Positions 1-11,115 are shown, counted from the stretch's first letter. The stretch: DNA of 64,000 nucleotides from Symbiodinium natans (GCA_905221605.1 CAJNDS010002412.1:1213886-1277885), one strand, 5' to 3'. Program-made: numbers and translations. Notes: generated by a model not told the origin, from the sequence alone.

Positions 1-162
1 CTTTTTAAACAGATGGAAGCACTATATATAAAATACCCTAAGAAAATAAGAAAGTCAAGGAATGTTAATATTATGTTAGAGATGAGCGAAGAAGAAAGGA
101 ACGAATATTTGTTTAAAACCAATAACAAATACAAAAATAATGATTTAAATGAAATGGACTAA
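1..162 (+). CDS. 3' end of an unknown small protein in an AT-rich island (partial)
   Basis: Frame 1 is open from the window edge to a TAA at 160-162, giving 53 residues rich in Lys, Asn and Glu (it includes MSEEERNEYLFK). The start lies outside the window, unless the internal ATG at 13 is used. Base composition is strongly AT-rich, like the next ORF and unlike all DNA to the right, so the two probably belong to the same block, in the same orientation and 46 bases apart. I recognise no domain. A compact AT-rich pair of this kind would fit a viral or otherwise foreign fragment, but that is inference from composition only. Confidence 0.35.
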   Translation, partial: LFKQMEALYIKYPKKIRKSRNVNIMLEMSEEERNEYLFKTNNKYKNNDLNEMD

Positions 163-208
163 AAATATACTTAAAGACATAACGCCCTAGTATATTGAGA
201 GAGAGAAT

Positions 209-700
209 ATGAGCTTGTTTAACTTTGATAAGAACTGTTATGTGTGTAAATGTCATAGGAATAGAAAGGCAGTAGTCTTAAATTTGGTTTTTGATGCTAG
301 AACTGTTAATAACATTGTATCTTATCTGAGTTGTCATAAATGTTCTGATATGATGGAGTGTGAGTTAGAATATGAAAATGAAGAATATAAAGAATATAGT
401 AGGGAGGCAAAGTTATTCCATTTTATATACAATCATCTAGACACCAAATACAACAAACTAAAAACATTGAAAGATAAGAAAACCTATATGAAAGAATTGA
501 TTAGAAAGTCGGAAAGCTGTAAAAAAGGGATGCTTGTAAAGTTTGTTAATGACACGTACTATCTGAAAGGGTTTGATGAGTATAAACAATGGTTTTCGGA
601 AGCATGTCCTGCTAATGGGTATTCTATTTTTGATGAAACTGACCTAGAAGATGAGTTTTTTTTTATAGAAATGATAGAATGCCTTTCTATGATGTTTTAA
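209..700 (+). CDS. Unknown 163-aa protein with paired Cys motifs, AT-rich island
   Basis: This is a complete ATG-to-TAA frame of 163 codons. The N-terminus has a CYVCKC cluster (about residues 10-15) and a CHKC motif (about 42-45), a spacing that could bind one zinc ion. The middle is Lys/Glu/Tyr-rich and looks helical; the C-terminus is acidic (ETDLEDE, then a hydrophobic end). There is no signal peptide or membrane segment. The 46 bases before the ATG are AT-rich with a GA-run just upstream, and the gene follows another AT-rich ORF on the same strand. Codons end mostly in A/T, unlike the retrotransposon at 46-57 kb. I do not recognise the family. It may be a viral (large DNA virus-like) or organellar-type insertion; function is unknown. 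Confidence 0.5.
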   Translation: MSLFNFDKNCYVCKCHRNRKAVVLNLVFDARTVNNIVSYLSCHKCSDMMECELEYENEEYKEYSREAKLFHFIYNHLDTKYNKLKTLKDKKTYMKELIRKSESCKKGMLVKFVNDTYYLKGFDEYKQWFSEACPANGYSIFDETDLEDEFFFIEMIECLSMMF

Positions 701-835
701 AACAACTTTTCTATCAATACATAAAACATCATGCCAGAGGATACAAAAACTACTTTGATTATATTGAAGTTATACAGTGGGTTCAACGCATTTTTTAGAT
801 GAAGCAACCATAATATTATTAATGAATATAATATA
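701..835. other. AT-rich 3' flank ending near an 8-bp inverted repeat
   Basis: AT-rich non-coding DNA follows the 163-codon ORF. An inverted pair GGTTCAAC (780-787) / GTTGAACC (839-846) spans the point where composition changes to the GC-richer repeat landscape. It may be a hairpin at the end of the AT-rich block or the remnant of an element end. A 22-codon ATG frame at 731-799 is too short to call. Confidence 0.3.
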
Positions 836-1395
836 ATGGTTGAACCACCCACTAAGCCCCAGAAAGACCCAAATTTTCATCCAATGGCTAACCCGAAGCT
901 CTACAATCATGGCTTTATGTTAGGCTTTTCTACGAACCGCCTAACTAAAGCCCAGCTAAGCTTAGAGACAAACCAAGACAAAACGAAGCTAGGGGACAAG
1001 TCAAAAAGTGTTGGGGAAGTAAGAGAGGGGAAAAGTGAAAACGAGAGAGGAGCGACAAATACTTAAATGAGAGTATGGGATCCTGGGGAGTGAGAGAAAA
1101 ACGAAGGAGTGGCCAAGATTGACGAAGAGAAGCGAGAAAACGAATGAGACACGCTTTTAAGAAAACGAAGCAGAGACCCAACGAATGAAACAGACCCCAG
1201 AGGAGGAAAATAAGAAACGAAGAAGGCGACAAGGGCAGAGAACAAGTAGGATACAGTGATGAAAAACAACAAATGAAGCAGACACGACAACATACAACGA
1301 CCAAGCCCCAAAATCCCCCTTTTAACAATTTTTTGGGGGAACCCTAAGCAAAACCTTGAACACTAGAAGGCCGGGGGGGGGGTGTGTTGGGGATT
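836..1395. other. Transition region with a purine-rich tract, no gene seen
   Basis: Composition changes here from AT-rich to mixed. About 950-1310 the plus strand is strongly A/G-rich, with recurring ACGAAG and GAGA words, so both strands show long but low-complexity open frames. A similar purine-rich tract recurs at about 28,090-28,370. A G-run at about 1372-1382 precedes the first telomeric array. No coding evidence. Confidence 0.4.
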
Positions 1396-1398
1396 CGG

Positions 1399-1471
1399 GG
1401 TTTAGGGTTTAGGGTTTAGGGTTTAGGGTTTAGGGTTTAGGGTTAGGGTTTAGGGTTTAGGGTTTAGGGTT
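1399..1471 (+). repeat. Telomere-like array (TTTAGGG)n
   Basis: About ten heptads of TTTAGGG with one shortened unit. This is the first of dozens of interstitial arrays in the window; TTTAGGG is the telomere repeat reported for dinoflagellates. Confidence 0.9.
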
Positions 1472-1574
1472 GATTAGGGGTCTAGGGAAAAACATGCCAG
1501 AAACCGGACGACAAACACCAAGCTTGCGGTTCTGATTCTGCCTGGACTCCCATACTCAAGCAAGCAGGTGCAGT

Positions 1575-1674
1575 TTGGGATGTTACCCCTTATTCTTCCT
1601 GCCCTTAATGGGGATTATAGTTGGGTAGCGTAATCCCTATCAAGGACTGCTAGTACAAGGAAAGAACATCCCAA
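1575..1674. repeat. MITE family A, copy 1
   Basis: The copy starts TTGGGATGTT and ends CATCCCAA, with inner arms resembling CCTTAATGGGGATTATAG and ATCCCTATCAAGGACTG. The whole element can fold as one long imperfect hairpin with no coding capacity. No clear target duplication at this copy. Confidence 0.7.
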
Positions 1675-1779
1675 GCTACAAACTCAAACATGACGAAAAG
1701 CCGATCGTCGCGCTCAACGCGCTCAAAAAAGATCCTAAACGTGCACTGGCATCCAGTACTGAACCTCAATCAGGCTAGC

Positions 1780-1882
1780 TTGGGATGTTCCCCCTGAAAC
1801 TAACAGTCCTTCGTAGGAATTCTACTACCCCCGATTGTAGAATCCCTATTAAAGACTGTTAGTTTTAGGGGGAACAGCCCAC
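1780..1882. repeat. MITE family A, copy 2, with near-perfect 8-bp target duplication
   Basis: The arms are TTGGGATGTTCCCC and GGGGGAACAGCCC. The flanks are AGGCTAGC on the left and AGGCTAAC on the right (7 of 8 bases match), fitting an 8-bp target duplication such as hAT-type transposases make. Confidence 0.75.
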
Positions 1883-2016
1883 AGGCTAACTCTTAAGAAC
1901 CTTCTGAAACGCAATCCTGAATAGCAGCATCCTCAACACGATAAGGGACATGATGCACGATCCCAAGCAGTCTTCGGACCTGTAATGAACTCAGCCTGTT
2001 AAGCGCCTGCACCCTA

Positions 2017-2106
2017 CCTGGGACCCTCTTTACCTACAGTCTTATGGGTATTCTGCCTACTAAGTAAGGGTACATACTTCGAAACTGTAGGTGAATAGAG
2101 TCACCT
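2017..2106. repeat. MITE family B, copy 1
   Basis: A palindromic element beginning CCTGGGACCCTCTTTACC and returning as ACTGTAGGTGAATAGAGTC. Family members lie at about 11,036, 12,769, 14,602, 28,443, 43,129 and 58,175. Their arms are CCTGGGACCCTCTTTACCTACAG-like with a variable centre of TACC/GGTA words. Non-coding. Confidence 0.7.
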
Positions 2107-2317
2107 TAAACCCTAAACCCTAAACCCGTAAACCCGAAACCCGAAACCCTAAGCCCTAAGCCCTTTTGCAAAACCCTCAACCTTAAACCCTAAACCCTCT
2201 AAACCCTAAATCCTAAACTAACCCTTCCGGTGCACCGCTGGAGCCGCCGCAGACGGGAGTGAGCGGATGCACGTGGGACTTGCTGGTGAGATTGCCTGCG
2301 AGATGCATGGTCGTTTG

Positions 2318-2425
2318 AGGCCTTATAATCCCCTAACCCTAAACCCTAAACCCCAAACCCTGAACCCTAAACCCTAACCCCTATCAGGGGCCTTTTTGGC
2401 GGGGTGTTTAGGGCATAATAGCCCA
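2318..2425. repeat. MITE family I copy carrying a telomeric array
   Basis: The left arm TTATAATCCCCTAA and right arm GGCATAATAGCCCATAT match the copies at 16,246-16,330 and 22,173-22,243. In this copy a run of CCCTAAA-type heptads (about 2334-2380) sits where the other copies have a short CAACCCT spacer. Confidence 0.55.
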
Positions 2426-4304
2426 TATAGGAGATGTCCGGTCCTCTTTGAGGTGCTGTGAGGGTGTTTATAGGGTAGTTGCAGGCTATCTATGGGGCAT
2501 TCTGAGGGTAGGTTTTTGTTTTTTGTGGTAGTGTATGACGGAGCATGTTTGGCTATGTTTTAGTGGGTTGTGGGATAATCTAGGGCCATCTAGGGGGGGG
2601 GGGGGGGGGTCTAGGGGGGGGGGCGTCTAGAGTGCAGCTGGTAACTTTGCAAGGCCTTGACAGCTAAACAGCACGTTGACTCCGGTGGCCACCCAGAGAT
2701 ACTTCAGCAATCGCAACGCTCAAGCAACCCGCCATTGCACTGATGCTGAACTAAGGCTCATGGCCCATGCCTGCAGAACGTAAGAGGGTTTGCGGTGTTT
2801 AGGGTATAAAGGCTCGGAGCCCCAACGCCTCGAAACATAACGAGGCGGTGGCGCTTTGTTTGGGGGGGTGGCGTCCTCTTGTAAGGATAAACGTATGCTT
2901 GGGGAGGTATACTACGATTCGAGTTTCCCTTTGTGTGGGTTCCTCTATAATCAGGATGAACGTATATTTGGGGTATGTTAAGAAGCTCTGCTTTGGGAAA
3001 TGCTCCATATGAACTTTGGCTCCTTTTGGCGTCACAAGGCGGCTTTCTCATTGAGGGTACCCCAAAAGAGACCATAATTTCAAGAACTGACCATATGGTT
3101 CGGAAACATCCATACATTAAAGCCCTAAACCCTAAACCCTAAACATGAACGTTGAACAGATCATCCGGGTCGAGCCACTGCCCGACAGGTTCAGGTACTT
3201 CAAGTTCGGCGTGAGAACCTCCACAGGAGTTTAGTTCATGGGACCTTCCAACCCGCAGCTGGACGCCTACTTAATCAGCTACTTAGAGGAGTTCGAGGGG
3301 GGGGGGGGGGGGCTTGTAAATACACCCTAAACCCTAAGCCCTAAGCCCTAAGCCCTAAACCCTAAACCCCAGCTGTGACTAGGGTGACAAGCACCCTGGG
3401 CTTCGATGTAAGGGCGTCTACACCAAAGGCTCTCTGCGAAAAAAAATCTCAACGCACAGATGACCGGCTTCGTGGGCCACCAACTCATTCATCAAACCCT
3501 GGCATGTTTTTTTTTGTACCCTAAACCCGAAACCCTAAACCCTAAACCCGAAACCCTAAACCCTAAAATATTTTTGGAAAGGGCTTTCGGTACCCTAAAC
3601 CCTAACCCCAGACCTCCTGGAAGCAGCGTGTTTTTGCTCCTCACGATAAGCCACTTAGCCGCAAGAAGGGATGTAACAAAGGTTAGAAGGGTTTAGGGTT
3701 TAGGGTTTAGGGTTTAGGGTTCGTCAAGTGCAAAGCCCTAGGGCCAGCCAAGGGCAAACCGTCGGGTTTGGGGCTTAAGGATTAGGATTTCGGGATTAGG
3801 GTCTAGGGTTTAGGGTGCAACACGCAACAGACAAGCCAGACAAGCGTACGCAAAACCCTTCTCGGTTCTTTACATGCCGAAAACCTTTCTTTTGTAGGAT
3901 CCCCTATTTGATAGCAAAACCTACATGAACTGGGTGTTGCGCTCTGAAGGTAAACCCCTCAGCCCTTGATCGGCAAGGGCGCCGTCCGAGCAATGACGGC
4001 TGCCACTGCCCCAGCTGCTTGGAGAGGTCGTTCCGAAAAGTCCAGAGACGTCTGCGACTCCTCTTCTCTAAGGGGAGCTACATGAGGGTGCTTAAACCTT
4101 CTTTAGAGGGTTCTGAAGTATGGGCACTTGGGTTGTGCAATCATAAGATACCTTTCACGGTTTAGGGTTCAGGGTGCTTAAGGGCGTATCCGAAGTAGCC
4201 TTAAGCCTAGATTCGTCCGTGGAAGCTTACTTACAATCAGGGCCCTGCTTGAAGAATCATGGGTGTTTCTAAGTAGGGTTATAAGTAGCCTACCTAAGTT
4301 TCTA

Positions 4305-4390
4305 ACTTGGGACTGTACTGAAAAAGATTATAGTATCCCGTATTGTACTCCCTATTCAGGACTGTTAGTACAAGGGGAACATCCCAAGTT
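4305..4390. repeat. MITE family A, copy 3 (degenerate left arm)
   Basis: The right arm CAGGACTGTTAGTACAAGG and CATCCCAA match the family A consensus; the left arm is eroded. The flanks TTTCTAAC and GTTATAAC share 6 of 8 bases, so a decayed 8-bp duplication is possible. Confidence 0.6.
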
Positions 4391-4569
4391 ATAACGATAG
4401 TTGCCCTACTTACGACCGTACTCATAAGTACCCATGAACCTCCAAGGAAGCCCAGCAATGTGAACTCTCGGGTTTCTTTTGCCACCCGCTTAGCCAATAC
4501 CGTACGTGTCACTCTACTAACAGGGACGAATTCGTGGAAAGCACTGTGTGAAGGGTTTAGGGTTCTAGG

Positions 4570-4666
4570 CTGGGATGTGCTCCCTTGTACTGTCCTTAAA
4601 AGGGATTATAGTACCCCCCCGAATATAATCCCTAGTAAGGATTGTTAGTACAAGGGGGAACATAGG
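4570..4666. repeat. MITE family A, copy 4
   Basis: The left arm CTGGGATGTGCTCCCTTGTA and right arm GTTAGTACAAGGGGGAACAT surround the inner AGGGATTATAGTAC / TATAATCCCT pair. Confidence 0.7.
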
Positions 4667-5966
4667 CCCTATGGGGACTTTCAGTTTAGAGGGTCGAGGG
4701 ATAGCCCGAAACCCTTATTGCATCTGCAACGATAGCCAGAACGCAGGTTTGCCCCGTCAAGCAGCAGATAGCCCTCGACCCTTAACCCCCTTGTCGAAAC
4801 CCTTAACCCTAGACCCTAAACCCTAAACCCTAGCCCGAAAACCCCAGTCAGGTCTCTGCCACACAGACTCTCCAAGACTACAGGGATTGTTAGGCTTTAG
4901 GGGTTTTGGGGATCCAGGTTGTGGGGGTTCAGGGGTTTTGGGGTTCAAGGTGTTAGGGGTTTAGTTAGGGTTTCAGGAATCTGGATTTTCGGGATTTAGG
5001 GTCTTAGGGCTAAACCCTAAACCCTAAACCCTAAACCCCAAACCTTAAACCCTGAGTGTAGGGCCACAACTCCCTGACAGCGTAGGAGCTCCTGGAAGTC
5101 TCTGAGCGGGACGCCTCTGTTAGGGTTTATTTGGGTTTAGGGTTTAGGGCTTAGGGTTTAGTAGTTAGTAGGGTTTAGGGTTTAGGGTCTAGGATCTAGG
5201 GTCTAGGGTTTAGGGTTGAGGGTTTAGGGCCTATAGGGAACATTCACATTGGGGGAGCTGGCGTGTGGAGCCGTGTTGGGAGCTTTTGGCGGGTCTTAGG
5301 CAGTGGCTCGTCTGCAGATGAATTGGTTCTTCGGGGATCTTCGTTCAGTTGGCCTTGGGGCGGGTTTAGGGTTTGGGAGGTTCATGGGTACTGATTACCC
5401 CCCAATTCTAAATCTACTTGAACCTACTTAGGAGGACTAGGGGGGGGGGGGCTCATAGGTGCAGTTATAATTGGGGGTATAAGTGCCCTGAACCTCCAAC
5501 TAGGGACTGGGCAAACCCTAGACCCTAAGCCCGAAGCCCTAAATCCTTACCCTAAACCCTACACGCTAAACCCCAAACCAGAGGTGCTGAAGGGATTGCG
5601 TGTGGAGCTTGTTGGGCTTAGGGTTGACGTGGGGTGACTGGAATGATCCCATGCTGTACCATCTAGGGTATAGGTGTTCATTTTGTTTGCCACTCGCCTA
5701 GGGTTTCGGGTTTAGGGTAATCCAAAAGTAGGAAGCTATAAACAGAACTACGAGTTAGAGCCTTCAGGAAGTGCTTCTACCCTAAACCCTAAACCCTAAA
5801 CGCTAAACGATAAGCCCTAAACCCTAAGCCCTAAACCCTCAACAGAAAGACCGATTCGGCGCCCAGGCGCCGTCGATCTCTTCGAGGTGCTTGCACTGGG
5901 ACAGGACCTGAGGAGACCCTAACTTGGGGTTTAGGGCTTAGGGTTCAGGGTTTAGGGTTCAGAGCT

Positions 5967-6094
5967 ATTTGCTTAAGAACGCCCCCCCCCCCCCCCCAAA
6001 AAAAAAAAAAAAAAACAAATCTTCTTCCTCATAAGGAAATATTGGGATGATGGACCTTTCATTTCATTTTGTTTGGGGGGGTTGGTAAGCAAAT
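5967..6094. repeat. MITE family M, copy 1 (C-run/A-run element)
   Basis: The left end ATTTGCTTAAGAAC is followed by a C-run and then a long A-run. The right end is GGTAAGCAAAT after a G-run, so the termini are inverted. The second copy is at about 15,733-15,861. Confidence 0.6.
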
Positions 6095-6736
6095 TTATGG
6101 CAGCTAACCAGTTTCTGTTTCACACCTGGCTTGCCAACCCTAAACCCTGGACTGAGGGTTTAGGGTGTTGACTGGGCTTAGTGAGATGAAGCGCGTTTGC
6201 GTTGCCTCATGATGCAGGCGCATTCGCTTTTGGCGCTTCCAGTTGTTTGACAAACAACAAGTCTCTGCTCTCAAGTTCACAACGAACACAGGACGGACTC
6301 CAAGAAATCTCAGACCTCGTCAACCCCTAAACCCGAAACCCTAAACCACAAATTATAAACCCTAAACCCTATAAACCCTCCCTTTAAGTTGCAGGGCTTC
6401 TTGAACTTCCCATAGCAGCAGGTAATCAGGGACTTGGGCCCTTCACCAGCCTGGTCACCTTGTACCCAGATGCGCCAAGACCAGCGCCCTTCTTGCCGTC
6501 GGGCTCCTCTGCCCGAAAGGGTTTAGGGTTTAGGGTTTAGGAAACCCTAAACCCTAAACCCGGCCCTAACACTTAAACTTGTTCAAGACTCCCGAACTCT
6601 GTGCCCTAAACCCCGCAATCAAGTCCTAACCCCTGGGTTTAAGTAGGTTGGAAATTCGAGCTTCGGGCCTACTTCCTGGCCGGGTCGTCTAAATGCCAAG
6701 AGGTGATTCTTTTTTTGTGTCTAAGTGGACAATACC

Positions 6737-6832
6737 TTCGGATGTCCCCCTTATACTAACAGTCCTTGATGGGCTTTTAATCGGGGGTGCCAATTGAGGA
6801 CTGCTAGTAAGTATGAGGGGGCAACATCCCAA
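6737..6832. repeat. MITE family A, copy 5
   Basis: The arms are CGGATGTCCCCCTTATACTA and TATGAGGGGGCAACATCCC, with inner CAGTCCTTGAT / GAGGACTGCTAG. Confidence 0.7.
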
Positions 6833-6944
6833 ATAATACCCACATGGCACAAGGCTACCTGCTACGCAGCATCGGGACTTCTAGGGTGTAGTGTACCTGA
6901 CTGCTATACATGTCCTGTTGCCGTCTCCTATTACGATTAATATG

Positions 6945-6979
<35 letters not shown>

Positions 6980-7324
6980 CATGTTTATTTATATTTACAA
7001 TTTCAGAGTAGACTACTACACTACTACCAGGTACTTCATCGGAGCACTCAGGGAATGCAGCGAGGACCTCATCGACTCGAATTTCAGTGCAGGCGGCACC
7101 CCAATAAAGTCATGTGATACGCCCTCGCAGCCTTTCGTCGCCCTGTCCGCCAAGCCCACAACAACCCATGAAAGTCGGAAGCACCTTCAAGCACCAAAGC
7201 CAAGAAGCACCAAAGCCAAGAACCCTTCTTTGCGTCCAGGACTCAGACAAGCCCCAAAAGCACAAGTCCACATGGCCCTCAAGACCTACAAAACTCTAAA
7301 CTGGCCCATTTACAGGCCCTAACA

Positions 7325-7401
7325 CAGGGGCCTTAATAATTAGAATAGGGTTTTGGGGGTTATTGTTATAAGTATAACTACACCGGGAACTCCGACCCCC
7401 A
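7325..7401. repeat. MITE family G, copy 1
   Basis: Contains AGGGGCCTTAATAATTAGAA near the left end and TCCGACCCCCAT at the right. Related copies lie at about 33,636, 34,496, 42,635, 45,441, 46,350 (interrupted by the LTR element) and 58,495. Confidence 0.55.
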
Positions 7402-8407
7402 TGCCGCCTTCATGTCCAGCTTGGTAACGTTGGGAGGCAAACACTGGCTGAGAACGCCGGCTCCGCAGTCGCGCATCCTGGAGCGTTTTTTTTTTTTTTT
7501 TTGTTTTTTAATGGGGGGGTTTAGGGTTTCCGAAATTGGGGGTACCTTAATCCGAACATCAGTTTAATTAATACCCCCACATTTAAAGAAATTTTTTTTG
7601 GCCGGAAGCCCGCCGGAAGACTACTTTCCATTAGGGTGGATTTCGTATGGGACAAACCCCCCACATTTAAAGGAATTTTTTTGGGGGGGTTCAAAAATCT
7701 GTCGGCAGGCTTCTTGTTTTGCTTGCGGAGACGCAAAGCTACAGCACCTCAGGGATCTGCAGCCTATTGTTTTTAATAGAGAATCAATACAGGGCCACGG
7801 TCCAACTATTGCGGAACCCTGCATTCCTTATTGTGGGGGGGGGGGGGCCCCCACCAATTAAACAGATGCTCGGATTATTGGGGCCCTTCTCATAAAGGAA
7901 TCCTAGTACTTGGGGATCTATATTGGGGATCCCCTATTGTCGTATACCCCCATGTGTCACGCTCTTGTCGCCGTGTCTACGAGGACGGATGCGTGCCTCT
8001 GCTTCACCGCTCGACTGACACAAGTTTCAAAAACACCAACCTACGAGTGTGCAGGATTCAAAAAGCAACGTTTTCAAAACAGTTCCATTTGGGCCCATTT
8101 GGTGCCCATTGTTAATTCGCCCCCTCTTGCTGCGTCTTGGTGAGCGTGTCCTTCTGAACAAGGACAATGTGTTTGAACCATAAATATTCCGTCCATACAC
8201 CCAGAAACCCTGAATGAGCCTTCAACTGAAAGGCATGGATATGACACCAGTCGGAGGCACCTTCTCTCTTTCCCTTGAAATCCGAACAATCCTGAACCCT
8301 CAAACCCGGAACCTGAACCGATTGGGGTGGTGCTTAGTCAGGAACACCGATGTCCAACGTGCAGAACCCGCAATCCTGCGTTCAACCTACAGCTCCCAGC
8401 TTCACTT

Positions 8408-8517
8408 CTGAGGGGTATTAATTTTCCTATAAAACCCCCATACATGCCTTATATAGTCCCTATATACCACCTCTAGATAGCCCCGAAATAACCCTAAGGT
8501 CCCTGATAAGGGTTGCT
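8408..8517. repeat. MITE-like family N, copy 1
   Basis: Shares TGAGGGGTAT, CTATATACC, AGCCCC and AATAACCCTAAGGTCCC, in the same order, with the copy at 29,158-29,238. Short non-coding repeat. Confidence 0.5.
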
Positions 8518-9406
8518 CGTAGTACACATGCCCACCTCGTCTAAAACCAAGTCTCCAGACGCTCGCAGCACGACGCGCAAGGCCTGTACCCTCAAAAGCC
8601 AACAGAGAGCTTTTCAGTGGTGTGCACCCCCCCTCGCCGCCTAAATCCTAAACCCTCAACCCTTTTTTTTAGACCCTAACCTCAGCCCTCAGCCCTCAGC
8701 CCTAAGTTCTAAGCCCCAAGCCCTAAACCCTAAACCCTAAACCCACCCTCCCCAGAACCTGGTGGTGCCAAGTTTGAGGGTGATGTCGGCCTGGCCACTG
8801 TTTCCTGGCGCACAGGGATGGAGCCACTTAACATGGGGAAAATGGGGAAGCAGATCGCGAAACATGGGAATACTCGTAGTTGGTTCTCACAGTGAGCTTC
8901 TGAAAAACATGGGGGGCAATGGGGAATTAGATGGCGACACAGGTGTTTTTGTTTTAAAGGGAGCCCTGAACACATACCCTCAAACTGAAGGACCCCAATA
9001 AGGCACCCACGAATTTGGGAAACCCCACAGGATCCTCTTAAAACCCAATAACTAGGGAAAAAAATGTCACACCCCAAAGGCCTACCTAACCCTAAACCCT
9101 AAACCCTAAACCCTGAACCCTGAACCCTATAAAGCCTAAACCCCAAGGGCCTACCTAGCTTCTGTTGCCAGCCGCCAAGCAGACAATGCACCGCACGAGA
9201 CACTGAGGGAGGCTAGAGGACGTTGGGTATAGGGTTTAGGGTTAAGGGTTCAGATTTAGGGGTTTAGGGTTTAATTAGGGTTTAGGGTTAAGATTATGGG
9301 TTTAGGGGAACCACATGAACCCCAACCGGGTTTTTGGTTCATATACGAGGAGTCATATCAGTATGCTCAGTTGGCTGGGTGTGAACACGGACAGTGGACC
9401 ACTAGT

Positions 9407-9578
9407 CATGGGTTCCCCTACTACCCCCTCTATGCTACCCCCCCCCCCCCCCCCTAGGTTCCCCCCGAAATTAAGGCTATTTCGGGACACTTGAGCCTAA
9501 TTAAGGATATTTAAGGGGGGCACTTAGGGGGGATAGTCTAAGTCTAGAGAAAGATAGCAGGGGGAAACCCACGAACCC
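9407..9578. repeat. MITE family C, copy 1
   Basis: Begins CATGGGTTCCCCTACTACCC, with a C-run, a central AATTAAGG / AGCCTAATTAAGG pair, and ends GGGGGAAACCCACGAAC. Other copies are at about 16,460, 18,462 and 25,093. Confidence 0.65.
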
Positions 9579-9638
9579 CATGGAGAGGTTGAGGCGGCCT
9601 TCTAATTATACCGGGGGGGGGGGGGGGTGCTTGACAAT

Positions 9639-9735
9639 ATGGGGGTTTACGAAAACCAGGGACCCCGAATATAGCCCCCAAACAGTGTGGGATTCCCTTA
9701 CAATAAGGACCCAAATAAGGCCTGATTTCGGAAAC
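9639..9735. repeat. MITE family D copy
   Basis: Starts ATATGGGGGTTTACGAAAAC and ends near ATTTCGGAAAC, with inner GGGACCCC / AAGGACCC. Family D copies also appear near 14,852, 18,870, 23,951, 30,143, 32,562, 39,290 and 61,270. Confidence 0.5.
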
Positions 9736-10481
9736 TCAAGACTATGTTCTAAGAACAACTCGACATACCCCAAGCCCATACCCCTTACTCTCTAAACGGA
9801 GAATATAAGGAAGGATTGTACCATCCCCTTAATTTCCTTCAAGGAATATGACTAAGGGGTATGCTGAATACCCTGAACCCTAAACCCTAAACCCTAAACC
9901 CTAAACCCTAAAGAGACATTTAATGGCCCAAACGTGTAGGAAGCAGCCCCCGCCTTTTTCACGCAGCTCCTTCCAGTCGATGCCTCAGGTCGTCATTCTG
10001 ACAGGGGCTTCAGGGTTTAGGGTTTAGGGTTTAGGGCTAGGGTTTAGGGTTTAGGGTTCAGCTCAATCCGCTGGCAAAGGCTTAGCCAACCCTAAGCCCT
10101 AAGCCCGCAACGCAGCCAGGTTCCGCAGCTCTCGCTCGAAGGTTAGTTTGCCTTCTGGGAGTTTTCGGGTGTACTCCTAGAGCAACCTCTCTCAGTGCAA
10201 TAGTTGCAAGGATTGAGTTTCATGATCTCCTTCAATTGCAGGTACGATAGGCTCCTACCTTCCACTAGGGTTGCAGGACCCGAGCACTAAACCCTAAACC
10301 CGAAACCCGAAACCCGAAACCCGAAACCCTAAACCCTACACCCTACACCCTAAACCCTAAACCCTAAACCAAATTGAAGGGTATGGCTGAGGCTTCCAGA
10401 GAAGGAGGAGGCACTGCCCGTGCCCACGTGGAGCTCGTCTAGGGAGGGGTGTCCAGCCAGATGGTGACCAAGGGCCTGCAA

Positions 10482-10741
10482 AGCTTAGGGTTTAGGATCT
10501 AGGGTTTAGGGTTTAGTGCTTAGGGTTAAGGGTTTAGGGTTAGGGTTGAGGGTTTAGGGTTTAGGGTTTAGGGTTTAGGGTTTAGGGTTTAGGGTTTAGG
10601 GTTTAGGGTTTCGGGTTTCGGGTTTCGGGTTTCGGGTTTAGTGCTTAGGGTTCAGGGTTTAGGGTTTAGGGTTGCGGGTTTAGGGTTGAGGGTTTAGGGT
10701 TCAGGGTTTAAGCTTTAGGGTGGTCTAGGGTTTAGGGTTTA
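10482..10741 (+). repeat. Large telomere-like array with TTTCGGG and other variants
   Basis: About 260 bp of TTTAGGG heptads with shortened units, TTGAGGG and TTCAGGG variants and a run of four TTTCGGG units (about 10,610-10,637). It is the longest mixed array in the left half of the window. Confidence 0.85.
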
Positions 10742-11035
10742 CGATTGGCCTGGGCCGGTGCTTCGCAAGGCCCACATCACCATTCGTTCCGTCAGGTCTG
10801 TGAGGGGGTACCCCCAGATTCGGAAAAACAAAAAAAAATTGGCAAATCCAGCAATAACTAAGCACAGATTTTGATGGCAGGAAGACACAGACACATACTG
10901 ACCCCATGATTTTCAAGATGTTCGGGCTTCCCAAGGGCCTTGAGGGCTGGTGCAAGGGGTTTCTCAGGTGCTGTGCTGGTGTCCCATACAACCGCCAGCA
11001 GGCTGGAGGCGTTGGAGGTGGGGGGTCTGTTTCAG

Positions 11036-11115
11036 CCTGGGACCCTCTTTACCTTCAGTTTTATGGGTTATACCTACTTTTAAGGGAAGTTACTACTAAA
11101 CTGTAAGTACATAAA
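11036..11115. repeat. MITE family B, copy 2
   Basis: CCTGGGACCCTCTTTACCTT on the left; TACTAAACTGTAAGTA on the right. The right end is eroded. Confidence 0.6.

Larger units (their letters stand above)
1900..6700. other. Gene-free repeat landscape: telomeric blocks and palindromic elements
   Basis: The region contains many short CCCTAAA/TTTAGGG arrays (for example 2106-2222, 3120-3145, 3335-3370, 4800-4835, 5013-5050, 5125-5230, 5780-5850), long G-runs (about 2592-2630 and 3298-3312), and the individual MITE copies listed separately. A family I element lies at about 2318-2425. Open frames here are telomere translations (runs such as NPKP) or short chance frames. No host gene was recognised. 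Confidence 0.6.

Noticed and set aside
945-1328. Minus-strand open frame of 127 codons
   Set aside because: Same cause: complement of an A/G-rich tract, with a second overlapping frame of similar quality.
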